From: JAFTYO01 sp045644765
GTDB taxonomy: Bacteria > Pseudomonadota > Alphaproteobacteria > RF32 > CAG-239
Assembly: GCA_045644765.1 (NCBI GenBank)
Contig: JAZRHM010000038.1
Span: 1 to 64,000, forward strand
Reading direction: 5' to 3'
DNA length: 64,000 nt
The translations under genes and the position numbers were made by a program. Each line of letters starts with the position of its first letter. Within the stretch, counting starts at the first letter, position 1. The notes beneath the pieces are model-generated. The model ran no database searches, was not told the DNA's origin, and was given only the letters and a program-made list of their open reading frames with translations. Below are positions 25,998 through 34,668 of the stretch, piece after piece.

Positions 25998-26882
25998 TTA
26001 GTTACTCAGTGTTCTGCCTAACTCTCTTGTCTCGAGTTTTTCTTGTTCTTTATGTTCGATTTTACGCACAGCGGCATCTCCGGCTTGTTCTATCAATTTT
26101 GAAAGCAATCGAGATGCTATTTTTTGATTATCTTCTTCAGCACCAAACAAAACAAAACGATTTTGATATTCGCTTACAATTTCTTTTTCCAATCCCTCAA
26201 CTTCCAAGACCAATGCCATATGTAAACGTTTGTTACCTGCATCTAAAGCGTCAATTTTTGCTTTTAACACTTTTGGTGTAACAATATAATCGGCAATTTC
26301 TGCATCTTCCGTTAAATAAAAATACGGATTGTTTTCAATATGTTTTTTCAGTGAATTTGCATATTTAACTGATTTTGTTCCGTTAAAATATTCCAAGCTT
26401 TTAACATGAACCAAAGCCAAATTCTCCGGATTATTAGGTTTAATGCTTACTTCATTTTTAACATCTTCCACAATCTGCGCAACTTCGTCTACCGTATTTT
26501 CACTTTTTTTATCAACAAATTCACTACGCACGGATTGTATATTTCCTTTTAAGATACGACCTTTTACTTCAACACAAATTTTACCGTCATCATCTTTTGT
26601 TGTCTTTACCGTCAAATCTTCAACATATTCATCAACAAAACGATATATCATAACATTTAAATCATGATCCGATAATGCACTTATATCTTCTTCTAAATCA
26701 TGCATCTTTTTGACAGCTGTAAAAACAGCTTTATCAGACGCTCTTAATCTTGCGCTTGATTTGCTTTCATCTTGTATAATTTTTTCACAAGCTTCAGCCG
26801 AAATATCGACATAAATATCATCGGCTCGGACATTATGCACGCATATGCATAAAAGAAAAATTACGGAAAATAAAAACTTCAT
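25998..26882 (-). CDS. Secreted protein of unknown function
   Basis: 294 residues from the ATG at 26882, chosen because it forms a TAATG overlap with the upstream lipoprotein gene; a GTG at 26891 would add three residues. The Sec signal peptide is about 1-21 (ending NVRA). The mature part has an N-terminal alpha/beta domain (about 22-120) and a second domain (about 140-250) in which a short strand pattern (LALVHVKSLEYFNGT, DYIVTPKVLKAK, LHMALVLEVEG) resembles outer-membrane-associated CsgG/LpoB-like folds. The C-terminal 40 residues are a charged helix. Probably works with the coupled lipoprotein. Confidence 0.6.
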   Translation of the reverse strand: MKFLFSVIFLLCICVHNVRADDIYVDISAEACEKIIQDESKSSARLRASDKAVFTAVKKMHDLEEDISALSDHDLNVMIYRFVDEYVEDLTVKTTKDDDGKICVEVKGRILKGNIQSVRSEFVDKKSENTVDEVAQIVEDVKNEVSIKPNNPENLALVHVKSLEYFNGTKSVKYANSLKKHIENNPYFYLTEDAEIADYIVTPKVLKAKIDALDAGNKRLHMALVLEVEGLEKEIVSEYQNRFVLFGAEEDNQKIASRLLSKLIEQAGDAAVRKIEHKEQEKLETRELGRTLSN

Positions 26883-27643
26883 TATAACCACGTTTTAGAA
26901 TTTTCTGCCTTTTTAACTATTTCCACCCACGTACCAACAATATTACCGTCTTTGGTATATAATATTACTGTATATTTAATTGCAGGAACGGTCTTGCTTA
27001 TCGTATCAAACCAATCTACATATGTCTCCAAATAATAATCGTTGTTATTTTCATCATCTGTTACGGCATACGTAAAAGAGGCCAACAATTTTCTTTTAAA
27101 CAAAGCCACACCTTCTGCGGCACCTGCAGGCAAGTCATCACTTTTAACTTCTATAGGTTTTACATAAAGCAAAACATTAGGCTTAGCCCCATACACCGAA
27201 CCTGTATCTTTAACAAATCGGCTAAAAACTCTCGAAGATGCTAATTTATACGCTTCCGGCATAGCAGGAATAACTTCTTTTACACTATTATCCTGTTCAT
27301 TGTCTTCCGATAATATACTGCAATCTCCACAACCACAATTTATCACCTGCTTATCCTTAGGGCAATTTCTACGAGGTTTTACCGGAAGTTTTTCTGTAAT
27401 ACGAGGTCTTAAGACTTCTTGCAAAGGCTCGCTATTAACACATTTACACGGATTAACATCTAAATTGTTCTCTGTATTCTGACAAGGCAATTGCTCTACG
27501 GTTACGATAGGACAACCAATTTCATATTCCGGGGTATGGATTTCATAAACCTGCTGCCCTTCGCAAGGGCATGAAACATCTTGCATACCTGAAGCACATG
27601 CTGCAAGTAAAACACACAATCCGGGTAAAAGTACTTTTTTCAA
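26882..27643 (-). CDS. Cys-rich lipoprotein, possibly LpoB/CsgG-like
   Basis: 253 residues with lipobox LAAC (Cys16). Residues about 20-115 are rich in Cys in CxC and PC pairs (SCPCEG, GCPIV, NPCKC, NCGCGDC), echoing the CP-rich segment of the 1108-3387 protein. The C-terminal half (about 130-253) is a compact alpha/beta domain with NVLLYVKPIEV and YYLETYVDWFDTISK. That domain could be related to the LpoB activators of penicillin-binding proteins, but this is a weak resemblance. Stop overlaps the start of the downstream secreted protein gene. Confidence 0.58.
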   Translation of the reverse strand: MKKVLLPGLCVLLAACASGMQDVSCPCEGQQVYEIHTPEYEIGCPIVTVEQLPCQNTENNLDVNPCKCVNSEPLQEVLRPRITEKLPVKPRRNCPKDKQVINCGCGDCSILSEDNEQDNSVKEVIPAMPEAYKLASSRVFSRFVKDTGSVYGAKPNVLLYVKPIEVKSDDLPAGAAEGVALFKRKLLASFTYAVTDDENNNDYYLETYVDWFDTISKTVPAIKYTVILYTKDGNIVGTWVEIVKKAENSKTWL

Positions 27644-27795
27644 TGTTATTCTCCCAATATTCTCACTAATTATGTCTGATAATAAACAACTTTATTATAA
27701 ATTGCAATTTATTTATATTATTTCTTACAATATATGTTTGCTTTTTAAAGTAAAATATTATAGTCTTGCGAAAATTGAATAAGGATATTGAAAAT

Positions 27796-28236
27796 ATGTT
27801 ATTAACTTTTACTGCGATATTAACTACAATCTTAGTGCTAATTCGCCCTTTACAAAAGAATCCTTTCTTCCTAATACACTATGCTCTCGTATTAGGAGCT
27901 GCTTGGTATACTCAAACGTATATGTTTAAGGTTACGCCATTTGTGTACAAAACATTTTTGCTATTTATTGTATATCATTTAGTTTCAATAAATTTAGTAA
28001 CAATTATAGCCTATGCATCTGATAAAAGAGCAGCCCAAAAAGGGAAATGGAGAACCTCAGAAGCTCAGCTTCATACTCTTGAATTTTTAGGAGGTTGGAT
28101 TGGGGCTTTTCTTGCCCAAAAAATATTCAGACACAAAAACAAAAAGAAAAGTTATCAAGCCATGTTTTGGCTTATGCTTGTTTTTCAATTTTCCGTTATA
28201 TACTATATTCTAACATTTTTAAAAATTATAAGATAA
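27796..28236 (+). CDS. DUF1294 family membrane protein
   Basis: 146 residues from the ATG at 27796, chosen because AAGGA lies at the right distance and an earlier TTG has no such site. Four membrane helices and the DUF1294 core: AYASDKRAAQKGKWRTSEAQLHTLEFLGGWIGAFLAQKIFRHKNKK, then YQAMFWLMLVFQ. DUF1294 proteins are small membrane proteins of unknown function, often fused to cold-shock domains elsewhere; here the domain stands alone. msbA follows after 9 bases. Confidence 0.85.
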   Translation: MLLTFTAILTTILVLIRPLQKNPFFLIHYALVLGAAWYTQTYMFKVTPFVYKTFLLFIVYHLVSINLVTIIAYASDKRAAQKGKWRTSEAQLHTLEFLGGWIGAFLAQKIFRHKNKKKSYQAMFWLMLVFQFSVIYYILTFLKIIR

Positions 28237-28245
28237 GGTCTAGCA

Positions 28246-30012
28246 ATGTCTAAAAAACAACAAATAGAATTAAAAATGAGTTTTCACGAACACTACAAAA
28301 TTATGTGGCCATTTGTTAAGCCGTACACATTCAGAGCTTTACTTGCAATTTTAATAAGTATTCCGATTGGAGCGTTAGACTCTGTTGTGGCTCTTTCATT
28401 AAAGCCATATATGGACATCGTTTTAGTTGATAAATCTGCTCAATCTCCTACTTATATACCTTTTTTAATTATTGCGTTTACTACGTTACAAGGTGCGCTT
28501 AATTATGCTGCAACATATATGAACACATGGGTCGGAACAAAAATAAACCATGACCTGAAAAGACATTTATTTAAAAAGTTACTTTGTTTTGAAACTTCTT
28601 TTTTTGATAATAACGGCTCCGGTATGATATTACAACGTTTCAATACCGACTGTAATACTGCATGCAGCGGTCTTTTAGATAATTTAAAAACCTTTATATC
28701 AAGATTCTTCTCATCAGTATCTTTAATTTGTGTATTGTTTTACAACTCATGGCAATTAGCAATTATTGCTGTAATTGTTTTACTATGTGCTCTCATGCCA
28801 TTATCATCTGTTAAACGTCGTATAAAAAAATCCATCACTCAGAACGTTGAAGAAACAACCAAAATTTACACAAATTATAATGAAACTCATAGCGGCAACA
28901 AAACAATTGCCTCATACAATATGCAAAAATTTATTTATGAAAAATTTAATGGAACACTCATAAAAATATTCAAACTGACGATGAAAGTTGTACAAAAAAC
29001 CGGTTGGATGACTCCTTTAATGCATATCATTGTTTCTGCCGGTATCGGCGGTGTAATATGGTATGGAAGCACACTTATTGTGGAAGGCACCATTTCTGCC
29101 GGTAACTTTGTTTCTTTTATTACGGCTCTTATCTTGTTATACACTCCAATTAAAAGTATCGGAAAAAGCTTTAATAATGTTCAAACTTCATTTTTAGCAA
29201 TTGAACGTATTGTGGAACTGTTAAATATTATTCCTACAATCAAAGATTGCGACAACCCGAAAACATTGAAAAAAATTAAAAAAGAAATTGAATTTAAAAA
29301 TGTATATTTTGAATATGTAACAGATTCCCCTGTATTAAAAAATATAAATTTAACGGTTAAAGCCGGCAGCAATATTGCAATTGTCGGAAACTCCGGTGGC
29401 GGTAAAACAACGATGGTAAACCTTTTACCCAGATTTTATGAAGTATCAAACGGAAAAATCTTAATTGACGGCATCAATATACAAGACTATTCTTTAGAAT
29501 CACTCAGAAATAATATTGCCGTTGTTTTTCAAGATAACTTTTTATTTTCCGGTACTATAAGAGATAATATTTTGTATGGTAAACCTGATGCCAGTGAAAA
29601 AGAAATAGATAAAGTATTAAAAATGGTTTACTTGGATGAATTTGTAAAAGGATTGGAAAACGGTCTAGACACCGAAATCGGTGAAAGAGGAACACTTCTG
29701 TCAGGTGGCCAAAAACAACGACTTGCCATAGCCAGAGCTCTGATAAAAGATGCACCGATTGTTGTTTTAGATGAAGCCACATCAGCGCTTGATAATAAAT
29801 CAGAAGCAGTTGTCCAAAAAGCTATTGAAAACTTAATGAAAAATCGAACTGTGTTTGTTATAGCACACCGACTATCAACAATTAAAAATGCCGAACAGAT
29901 TATTGTGATGAACGATGGCGAGATTGTTGAACAAGGTACACATGATGAATTACTTAAGATTCCATCAGGAGCATATACAACACTATATAATGCACAATTT
30001 AAGAAAAAATAA
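28246..30012 (+). CDS. msbA: MsbA-type lipid flippase (ABC exporter half-transporter)
   Basis: 588 residues. A six-helix transmembrane domain (about 25-310) is fused to an ATPase domain with Walker A GNSGGGKTT (381-389), Q-loop VVFQDNFLF, signature LSGGQKQR (485-492), Walker B VVLDE (506-510) and the H-loop IAHRLSTI. The order and length match MsbA, which flips lipid A core across the inner membrane. A peptide or multidrug exporter of the same class cannot be excluded from sequence alone. It is followed closely by a prephenate-dehydratase-like gene. Confidence 0.8.
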   Translation: MSKKQQIELKMSFHEHYKIMWPFVKPYTFRALLAILISIPIGALDSVVALSLKPYMDIVLVDKSAQSPTYIPFLIIAFTTLQGALNYAATYMNTWVGTKINHDLKRHLFKKLLCFETSFFDNNGSGMILQRFNTDCNTACSGLLDNLKTFISRFFSSVSLICVLFYNSWQLAIIAVIVLLCALMPLSSVKRRIKKSITQNVEETTKIYTNYNETHSGNKTIASYNMQKFIYEKFNGTLIKIFKLTMKVVQKTGWMTPLMHIIVSAGIGGVIWYGSTLIVEGTISAGNFVSFITALILLYTPIKSIGKSFNNVQTSFLAIERIVELLNIIPTIKDCDNPKTLKKIKKEIEFKNVYFEYVTDSPVLKNINLTVKAGSNIAIVGNSGGGKTTMVNLLPRFYEVSNGKILIDGINIQDYSLESLRNNIAVVFQDNFLFSGTIRDNILYGKPDASEKEIDKVLKMVYLDEFVKGLENGLDTEIGERGTLLSGGQKQRLAIARALIKDAPIVVLDEATSALDNKSEAVVQKAIENLMKNRTVFVIAHRLSTIKNAEQIIVMNDGEIVEQGTHDELLKIPSGAYTTLYNAQFKKK

Positions 30013-30046
30013 GCGCAACATTGCCATATTTAAAAGAATTTATAAC

Positions 30047-30598
30047 ATGAAAATAGGTTTTCAAGGCGATATATTCAGCAACGCAGAAGAAGCTACCGAT
30101 AGGTTTATAAAAAAACTAAATGTGCAAAATGTAGTTCCGGTTGCTTTAATAACCTCAAAAAACGTTGTTTCATCATTAATCAATAAAGAAATTGATTTTG
30201 GTGTTATGGCAATCAAAAATTCCATCGCCGGAGATGTCGCAGAAACAAAAGAAGCCTTAACAGAACATATTGAATTGGTTGATACTGCAGAAATTGACAT
30301 ACATCACTGCTTATTTACAAAAAACAATCAAGCAAAAATACATTGTGTAGCTTCACACATTCAAGCGTTGATGCAAACTGTAAATAACAGGAAAAAAATA
30401 TTAAATAATGTTATTGAAGTTGAATGTATTGACACGGCTCTTGCCGCCAAAATGTTATTTAGTGGTGAATACCCTGAAAATTACGCCGTAATTTGCCGAA
30501 AAAATGCCGGTAATTTTTATAACCTACATTTATTAGCAGAAAACATTGAAGACGATAAATCTAACAAAACATTGTTCGGATTATTCAAGCTTAAATAA
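30047..30598 (+). CDS. Prephenate dehydratase-like protein with changed catalytic motif
   Basis: 183 residues from the ATG at 30047 (an upstream extension would overlap msbA and has no family similarity). It follows the prephenate dehydratase (PDT) fold: KIGFQGDIFSNAEEA at the start, FGVMAIKNSIAGDV for the usual PIENSxxGxV, CVASHIQAL for the SHPQAL segment, CIDTALAAKM for the TAxAA segment, and NKTLF (173-177) for the essential N-x-TRF motif. The Thr is kept but Arg is Leu, and no ACT domain follows. It may be an inactive or repurposed PDT. Confidence 0.62.
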   Translation: MKIGFQGDIFSNAEEATDRFIKKLNVQNVVPVALITSKNVVSSLINKEIDFGVMAIKNSIAGDVAETKEALTEHIELVDTAEIDIHHCLFTKNNQAKIHCVASHIQALMQTVNNRKKILNNVIEVECIDTALAAKMLFSGEYPENYAVICRKNAGNFYNLHLLAENIEDDKSNKTLFGLFKLK

Positions 30599-30600
30599 AC

Positions 30601-31098
30601 TTACTGCAAAGCACCACTTAACGGAAATAAAGCTTGTTGCGGAGAAACATGCTGTGTCATAACAGCATTAAACACCGGATACATATGTTCACATTCGTTT
30701 ACGGCAATTTGAATCATCTGATTAATTTTATCTTCAAAGTTATCTTCATATGACGGCAAAATTACCGAATGTTTGAAAATAGGCATTTTATGCTCACTCC
30801 AATAAGAAAAATGTCCAAGCCACATATTTTCATTTACCATAGCTAAAAGCTCAAACACCTTACTTAAATCACAAATATCAATATTTATATTCATCAAACA
30901 TGAAAAATGTAAACATCTTAAATGCTCTTCCCATGCAAAAAACAAGAGCATATTATTCCACTTACCTTCAATTTCGACAACAACTTCATTATTTCCCCGA
31001 CGTTCAAATTCAACTGATTTATTGCTAAAAATCAGCTCTATTGTATCCATCGGATTGTAAAAATTGTCAAATTTTGAAGCAGTCAGCATCAAATACAC
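30601..31098 (-). CDS. YbjN domain protein
   Basis: 165 residues. It matches the alphaproteobacterial YbjN family closely: NPMDTIELIFSNKSVEFERR, then EIEGKWNNMLLFFAWEEHLRCLHFSCLMN, VNENMWLGHFSYWSEHKMPIFKH and NECEHMYPVFNAVM. The domain has the fold of type III secretion chaperones, and YbjN in E. coli is linked to stress and motility regulation. Cytoplasmic, no partner nearby. Converges with the PDT-like gene. The 242 bases up to lgt are extremely AT-rich with no clear feature. Confidence 0.88.
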   Translation of the reverse strand: MYLMLTASKFDNFYNPMDTIELIFSNKSVEFERRGNNEVVVEIEGKWNNMLLFFAWEEHLRCLHFSCLMNINIDICDLSKVFELLAMVNENMWLGHFSYWSEHKMPIFKHSVILPSYEDNFEDKINQMIQIAVNECEHMYPVFNAVMTQHVSPQQALFPLSGALQ

Positions 31099-31340
31099 CT
31101 TATATTGAAAAAATAAACTGTTTTTACATTAGACCTGTCGAGTCGTTTTTAACAATAATGTTTAAAAAGTTTTCCACTAATTATATTTTTTTAAAAAAAT
31201 AAACATTTTTTAAAAACGCAAAAACAATATGTTAACAATAAAAATAAAAAAAAATTATTTTATATGTGGATTATATTATTTTTTTTAATATAGTTTTAAG
31301 CAATTAATTTTGATGACACATTGTAAGGTATTATAAAAAC

Positions 31341-32150
31341 ATGACAGGAATTGCTTATCCGGATATTTCACCCATTATATTTTCAATAGGTCCCATTGCC
31401 ATAAGATGGTATTCTCTAGCATACTTAGTAGGAATTGTATCTGCATGGTTCTTAGTATCAAAAAACATCAAAAAATATAAATTACCTATCACTAAATCTA
31501 ATTTGGAAGATTTAGTTTTTTACGTAACATTAGGTATCATTCTTGGCGGACGCATAGGCTATGTTTTGTTTTACGGGACTGATATTTTTTTGAAAAACCC
31601 ATTAGAAATTTTTGCAATTTGGCACGGAGGTATGTCTTTTCACGGAGGCATCATCGGTGTTATAATCGCAATATATCTCGTTTCAAAAAAAATAAAATAT
31701 CCATTCCTCAGTCTTACCGATTTGTCTGCTCTATATACTCCAATCGGTATTTTTTGCGGCAGATTAGCAAATTTTATCAATGACGAACTTTGGGGACGGG
31801 CCAGCACAGTACCTTGGGCTGTAAAATTTCCAAGTGGCGGTTACATACCAAGGCATCCTTCACAATTATACGAAGCATTTTTTGAAGGAATTTTACTTTT
31901 TATAATTTTAAATCTCTTATGGAAAAAACAATGGGTGCGTAAACATACCGGTTTTATATCGGGTATATTCTTATTATTATATGGTATATTTAGAGCTTTT
32001 ATAGAACTTTTCCGACAGCCTGATGCTCAATTAGGGTTTATTTTCATGCACATAACCATGGGACAACTGTTATGTGTTCCATTCATAGTGCTTGGTTCTT
32101 GGATAATATATAAAGCTGGCAAAAACTCCAAAATCGATAATAACTTTTAA
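31341..32150 (+). CDS. lgt: Prolipoprotein diacylglyceryl transferase
   Basis: 269 residues, seven membrane helices. Conserved Lgt segments are present: RWYSLAYLVGI, GGRIGYVLFY, the essential HGGMSFHGG motif, GRLANFINDELWGR (the Lgt signature) and PRHPSQLYEAF. It transfers diacylglycerol to the lipobox Cys of prolipoproteins, so it serves the lipoproteins encoded at 4928, 26882, 47043 and 52721. Overlaps the 3' end of the convergent GGDEF gene by four bases. Confidence 0.97.
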   Translation: MTGIAYPDISPIIFSIGPIAIRWYSLAYLVGIVSAWFLVSKNIKKYKLPITKSNLEDLVFYVTLGIILGGRIGYVLFYGTDIFLKNPLEIFAIWHGGMSFHGGIIGVIIAIYLVSKKIKYPFLSLTDLSALYTPIGIFCGRLANFINDELWGRASTVPWAVKFPSGGYIPRHPSQLYEAFFEGILLFIILNLLWKKQWVRKHTGFISGIFLLLYGIFRAFIELFRQPDAQLGFIFMHITMGQLLCVPFIVLGSWIIYKAGKNSKIDNNF

Positions 32151-33292
32151 GCTTTTGATGTCATATTTTGTGTAAATTTATAAGTTCTTTGCACGGCTTC
32201 ACGTGTACGCATTAAAACAGGTTCAACATCTGCATCGCTTCGTTTTTTCTCAGAAACTCCGGCAGAGATAGTAAGTTTGACAACTTGCTTTGATCCTAAA
32301 ACAAATTCCGAACCGGCAATATTACGTCGAATAGTTTCTAAATATTCAAAACATTGCTTTTTGTCTTCATTTTTGAAAATCAAAATAAATTCATCATCAT
32401 TATAGCGATATATATCAGCACCCATTGATGCTTCTTTAATTTTACTTACAAGCATTTTTACAAGTAAATCTGTTTGACGTATTCCAAAAACTTTCAGCAG
32501 TTTAATATAATCATCTATACAAACAACCCCCAGACTATATTTTAAAGGAAAGTTTTTACTGTGACGCAAATAAGTATTTAAGCTGTATAATCCTGTAAGT
32601 TTATCTCTAAAATAACAATAAACATCTGCATATATTGTAGATACCAATAAAATTAAAACTGCTAATGAACCATATAAGCTGATAGCCAATGGCGATTCGC
32701 TATTAAAAAAACCTAAAGACAAACTCAAAAAAGCAAAAAACTCTCCGTAAATTTTAATATTTGAAGTAGAGCTAATATATGACAAATATATCAATACATA
32801 TACAATCCAACAAAACAATATAACTAGTTGGAAAAGCAATGTATAAGAGCTTTCTTTTGGGATAATATAATTTTCTATTACAACACCTTCTGCAAACAGC
32901 AAACAACATAAATAAAAATCAACTTTTTTTCCAAACTTAAAAAAATCTGCAATACAATATAAAGACCAATTAATCAAAAAGAATAAACCTAAAAATTTAT
33001 AAGAAGATAACTCCCAAAATACTATTCCATAAGTTTTTTTGAGATTATTCAAAACAATATATACAGTTAAAACAGATAAAGCCAAAAAACCTTCTCTTGT
33101 TTTGTGAGTTGCAAACAAATAAAAGCCCCATATTCCAAACAACACAAAAAAAGATAAATGAAAAAAATCAGGTTCTGCAACAAAAGAAACAGATTTATCG
33201 CAATAATAGAATACACCTATTGCAAATAACATAGCAGGCAAACACACATCAAACATTGTCGAAAATATCTTTTTTGCCCACCGAAAAATCAC
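32147..33292 (-). CDS. Membrane GGDEF-domain protein with degenerate signature
   Basis: 381 residues from the GTG at 33292, chosen because AGGAG lies 8 bases upstream; an earlier start at 33337 would add 15 residues without such a site. About seven or eight membrane helices (to about residue 215) are followed by a GGDEF domain (about 220-370). The catalytic RYGGDEF is RYNDDEF, with both glycines replaced, and no RxxD inhibitory site is seen before it. Gly replacement at this site normally abolishes cyclase activity. It may act as a receptor or be inactive. Confidence 0.78.
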   Translation of the reverse strand: MIFRWAKKIFSTMFDVCLPAMLFAIGVFYYCDKSVSFVAEPDFFHLSFFVLFGIWGFYLFATHKTREGFLALSVLTVYIVLNNLKKTYGIVFWELSSYKFLGLFFLINWSLYCIADFFKFGKKVDFYLCCLLFAEGVVIENYIIPKESSYTLLFQLVILFCWIVYVLIYLSYISSTSNIKIYGEFFAFLSLSLGFFNSESPLAISLYGSLAVLILLVSTIYADVYCYFRDKLTGLYSLNTYLRHSKNFPLKYSLGVVCIDDYIKLLKVFGIRQTDLLVKMLVSKIKEASMGADIYRYNDDEFILIFKNEDKKQCFEYLETIRRNIAGSEFVLGSKQVVKLTISAGVSEKKRSDADVEPVLMRTREAVQRTYKFTQNMTSKA

Positions 33293-33347
33293 TTTTAATT
33301 CTCCTGATAAATAAAATAACCTACCATTAGTATACAAAAACGATAGT

Positions 33348-34430
33348 TTAAATTTTATTTACACATTTTAAAATTGAACTATCACCATAAGAATAAAAAC
33401 GATATTTATTATCAATTGCATGTTTATAAGCTTTTTTCATACGATCTGTTCCTGCAATAGCACAAATAAGCATAAAAAGAGTAGATTTAGGCAAATGAAA
33501 ATTAGTAATAATCATATCTATAATTTTAAACTTATATCCCGGAGTTATAAATATATCAGTCGAACCTGCAAAAGGATGTAACACGCCGTTTTCATCTGCA
33601 GAACTTTCCAGTAAGCGAACAGATGTGGTCCCAACCGCAATCACACGTCTGCCTTCCTTTTTAGCTAAATTTATAATATCTGTCGTTTCCTTACTTATGA
33701 TACCATATTCGGCATGCATTTTATGATTATCCGTATCATCTGTTTTTACAGGCAAAAAAGTCCCTGCTCCTACATGAAGTGTAACAAAAACCCTTTGAAC
33801 TCCCTTTTCATCTAGCTTGTTCAACACATCTTTTGTAAAATGTAAGCCGGCAGTCGGTGCTGCAACAGCACCTTCATTTTGAGCATAAACCGTTTGATAA
33901 TTTTCCTTATCATTATACTTATTCCAAAGATCTCCTCCCGGTTTATCTCTTTTGATGTATGGAGGTAAAGGCATAGAACCATATTTTTGTAACATCAAAC
34001 CTAAATCATCTGCCAGACACAAAAACTCAATCAAAACACCATCTTCATCGTCTTTTTGAATAACTTTAGCCTTAAAATCAGATTCTTCCGCACTTATTTC
34101 ATCTGTGTAAAAACAAATTTCATCTTCGGGTTTTAAACGCTTGGCATTTTTTATAAATGACCACCAAGATAAACCATTTTCAGGACGATATAAAGTCACC
34201 TCAACCAAAGCATTTCCTCTTTTACCATAAAGACGAGCAGGAATAACTTTTGTATCGTTAAAAACTAAAACATCACCTTTTTGTAATATATCAGGTAAAT
34301 TATAAAAATATTTGTCACTAATGGTATGTTCATCTGATAAATCAAGCAATTTTGATCTATCTCTCGGACAAACCGGTTCTTTTGCAATCAACTCTTTATC
34401 TAGTTCAAAATCAAAAATTTCTACCTGCAT
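33348..34430 (-). CDS. queA: S-adenosylmethionine:tRNA ribosyltransferase-isomerase
   Basis: 360 residues, full length. QueA features: FDFELDKELIAKEP at the start, DVLVFNDTKVIPARL, AVAAPTAGLHFT, FVTLHVGAGTFLPV and the C-terminal NFHLPKSTLFMLICAIAG. It converts preQ1 to epoxyqueuosine in tRNAs with GUN anticodons. No other queuosine gene is in the window. Its promoter region (34431-34597) is AT-rich and shared with the divergent large protein gene. Confidence 0.97.
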   Translation of the reverse strand: MQVEIFDFELDKELIAKEPVCPRDRSKLLDLSDEHTISDKYFYNLPDILQKGDVLVFNDTKVIPARLYGKRGNALVEVTLYRPENGLSWWSFIKNAKRLKPEDEICFYTDEISAEESDFKAKVIQKDDEDGVLIEFLCLADDLGLMLQKYGSMPLPPYIKRDKPGGDLWNKYNDKENYQTVYAQNEGAVAAPTAGLHFTKDVLNKLDEKGVQRVFVTLHVGAGTFLPVKTDDTDNHKMHAEYGIISKETTDIINLAKKEGRRVIAVGTTSVRLLESSADENGVLHPFAGSTDIFITPGYKFKIIDMIITNFHLPKSTLFMLICAIAGTDRMKKAYKHAIDNKYRFYSYGDSSILKCVNKI

Positions 34431-34597
34431 AACTTTACCTTAATAAAACTCTTTACTTTCGGTGTTTATAGTATATAACATATTACAAAGCAAGTAATTT
34501 TTTTTAATTTTATCTCTTATTATTCAATTCAAAAATTATGAAAAAACGCTTAATTTTTAACCATTCATTAATTTTTCGCAATTTGACAAAAAAAATA

Positions 34598-34626
34598 TTG
34601 AAATAAATGTTTTTTTAGTGTATACT
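34598..34626 (+). promoter_or_regulatory. Predicted sigma70 promoter of the 948-residue protein gene
   Basis: TTGAAA (34598-34603), a 17-base spacer and TATACT (34621-34626). Transcription would begin near 34633, which rules out a start codon at 34618 and supports the ATG at 34669. Confidence 0.6.
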
Positions 34627-34668
34627 GCCGAAAAATTGGAAGATTTTATACATCGGAGATATTTAGAT

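Noticed and set aside
34618..34668. GTG start for the 948-residue protein
   Set aside because: It lies upstream of the likely transcript start (promoter TTGAAA-17-TATACT), and the ATG at 34669 has a ribosome binding site.
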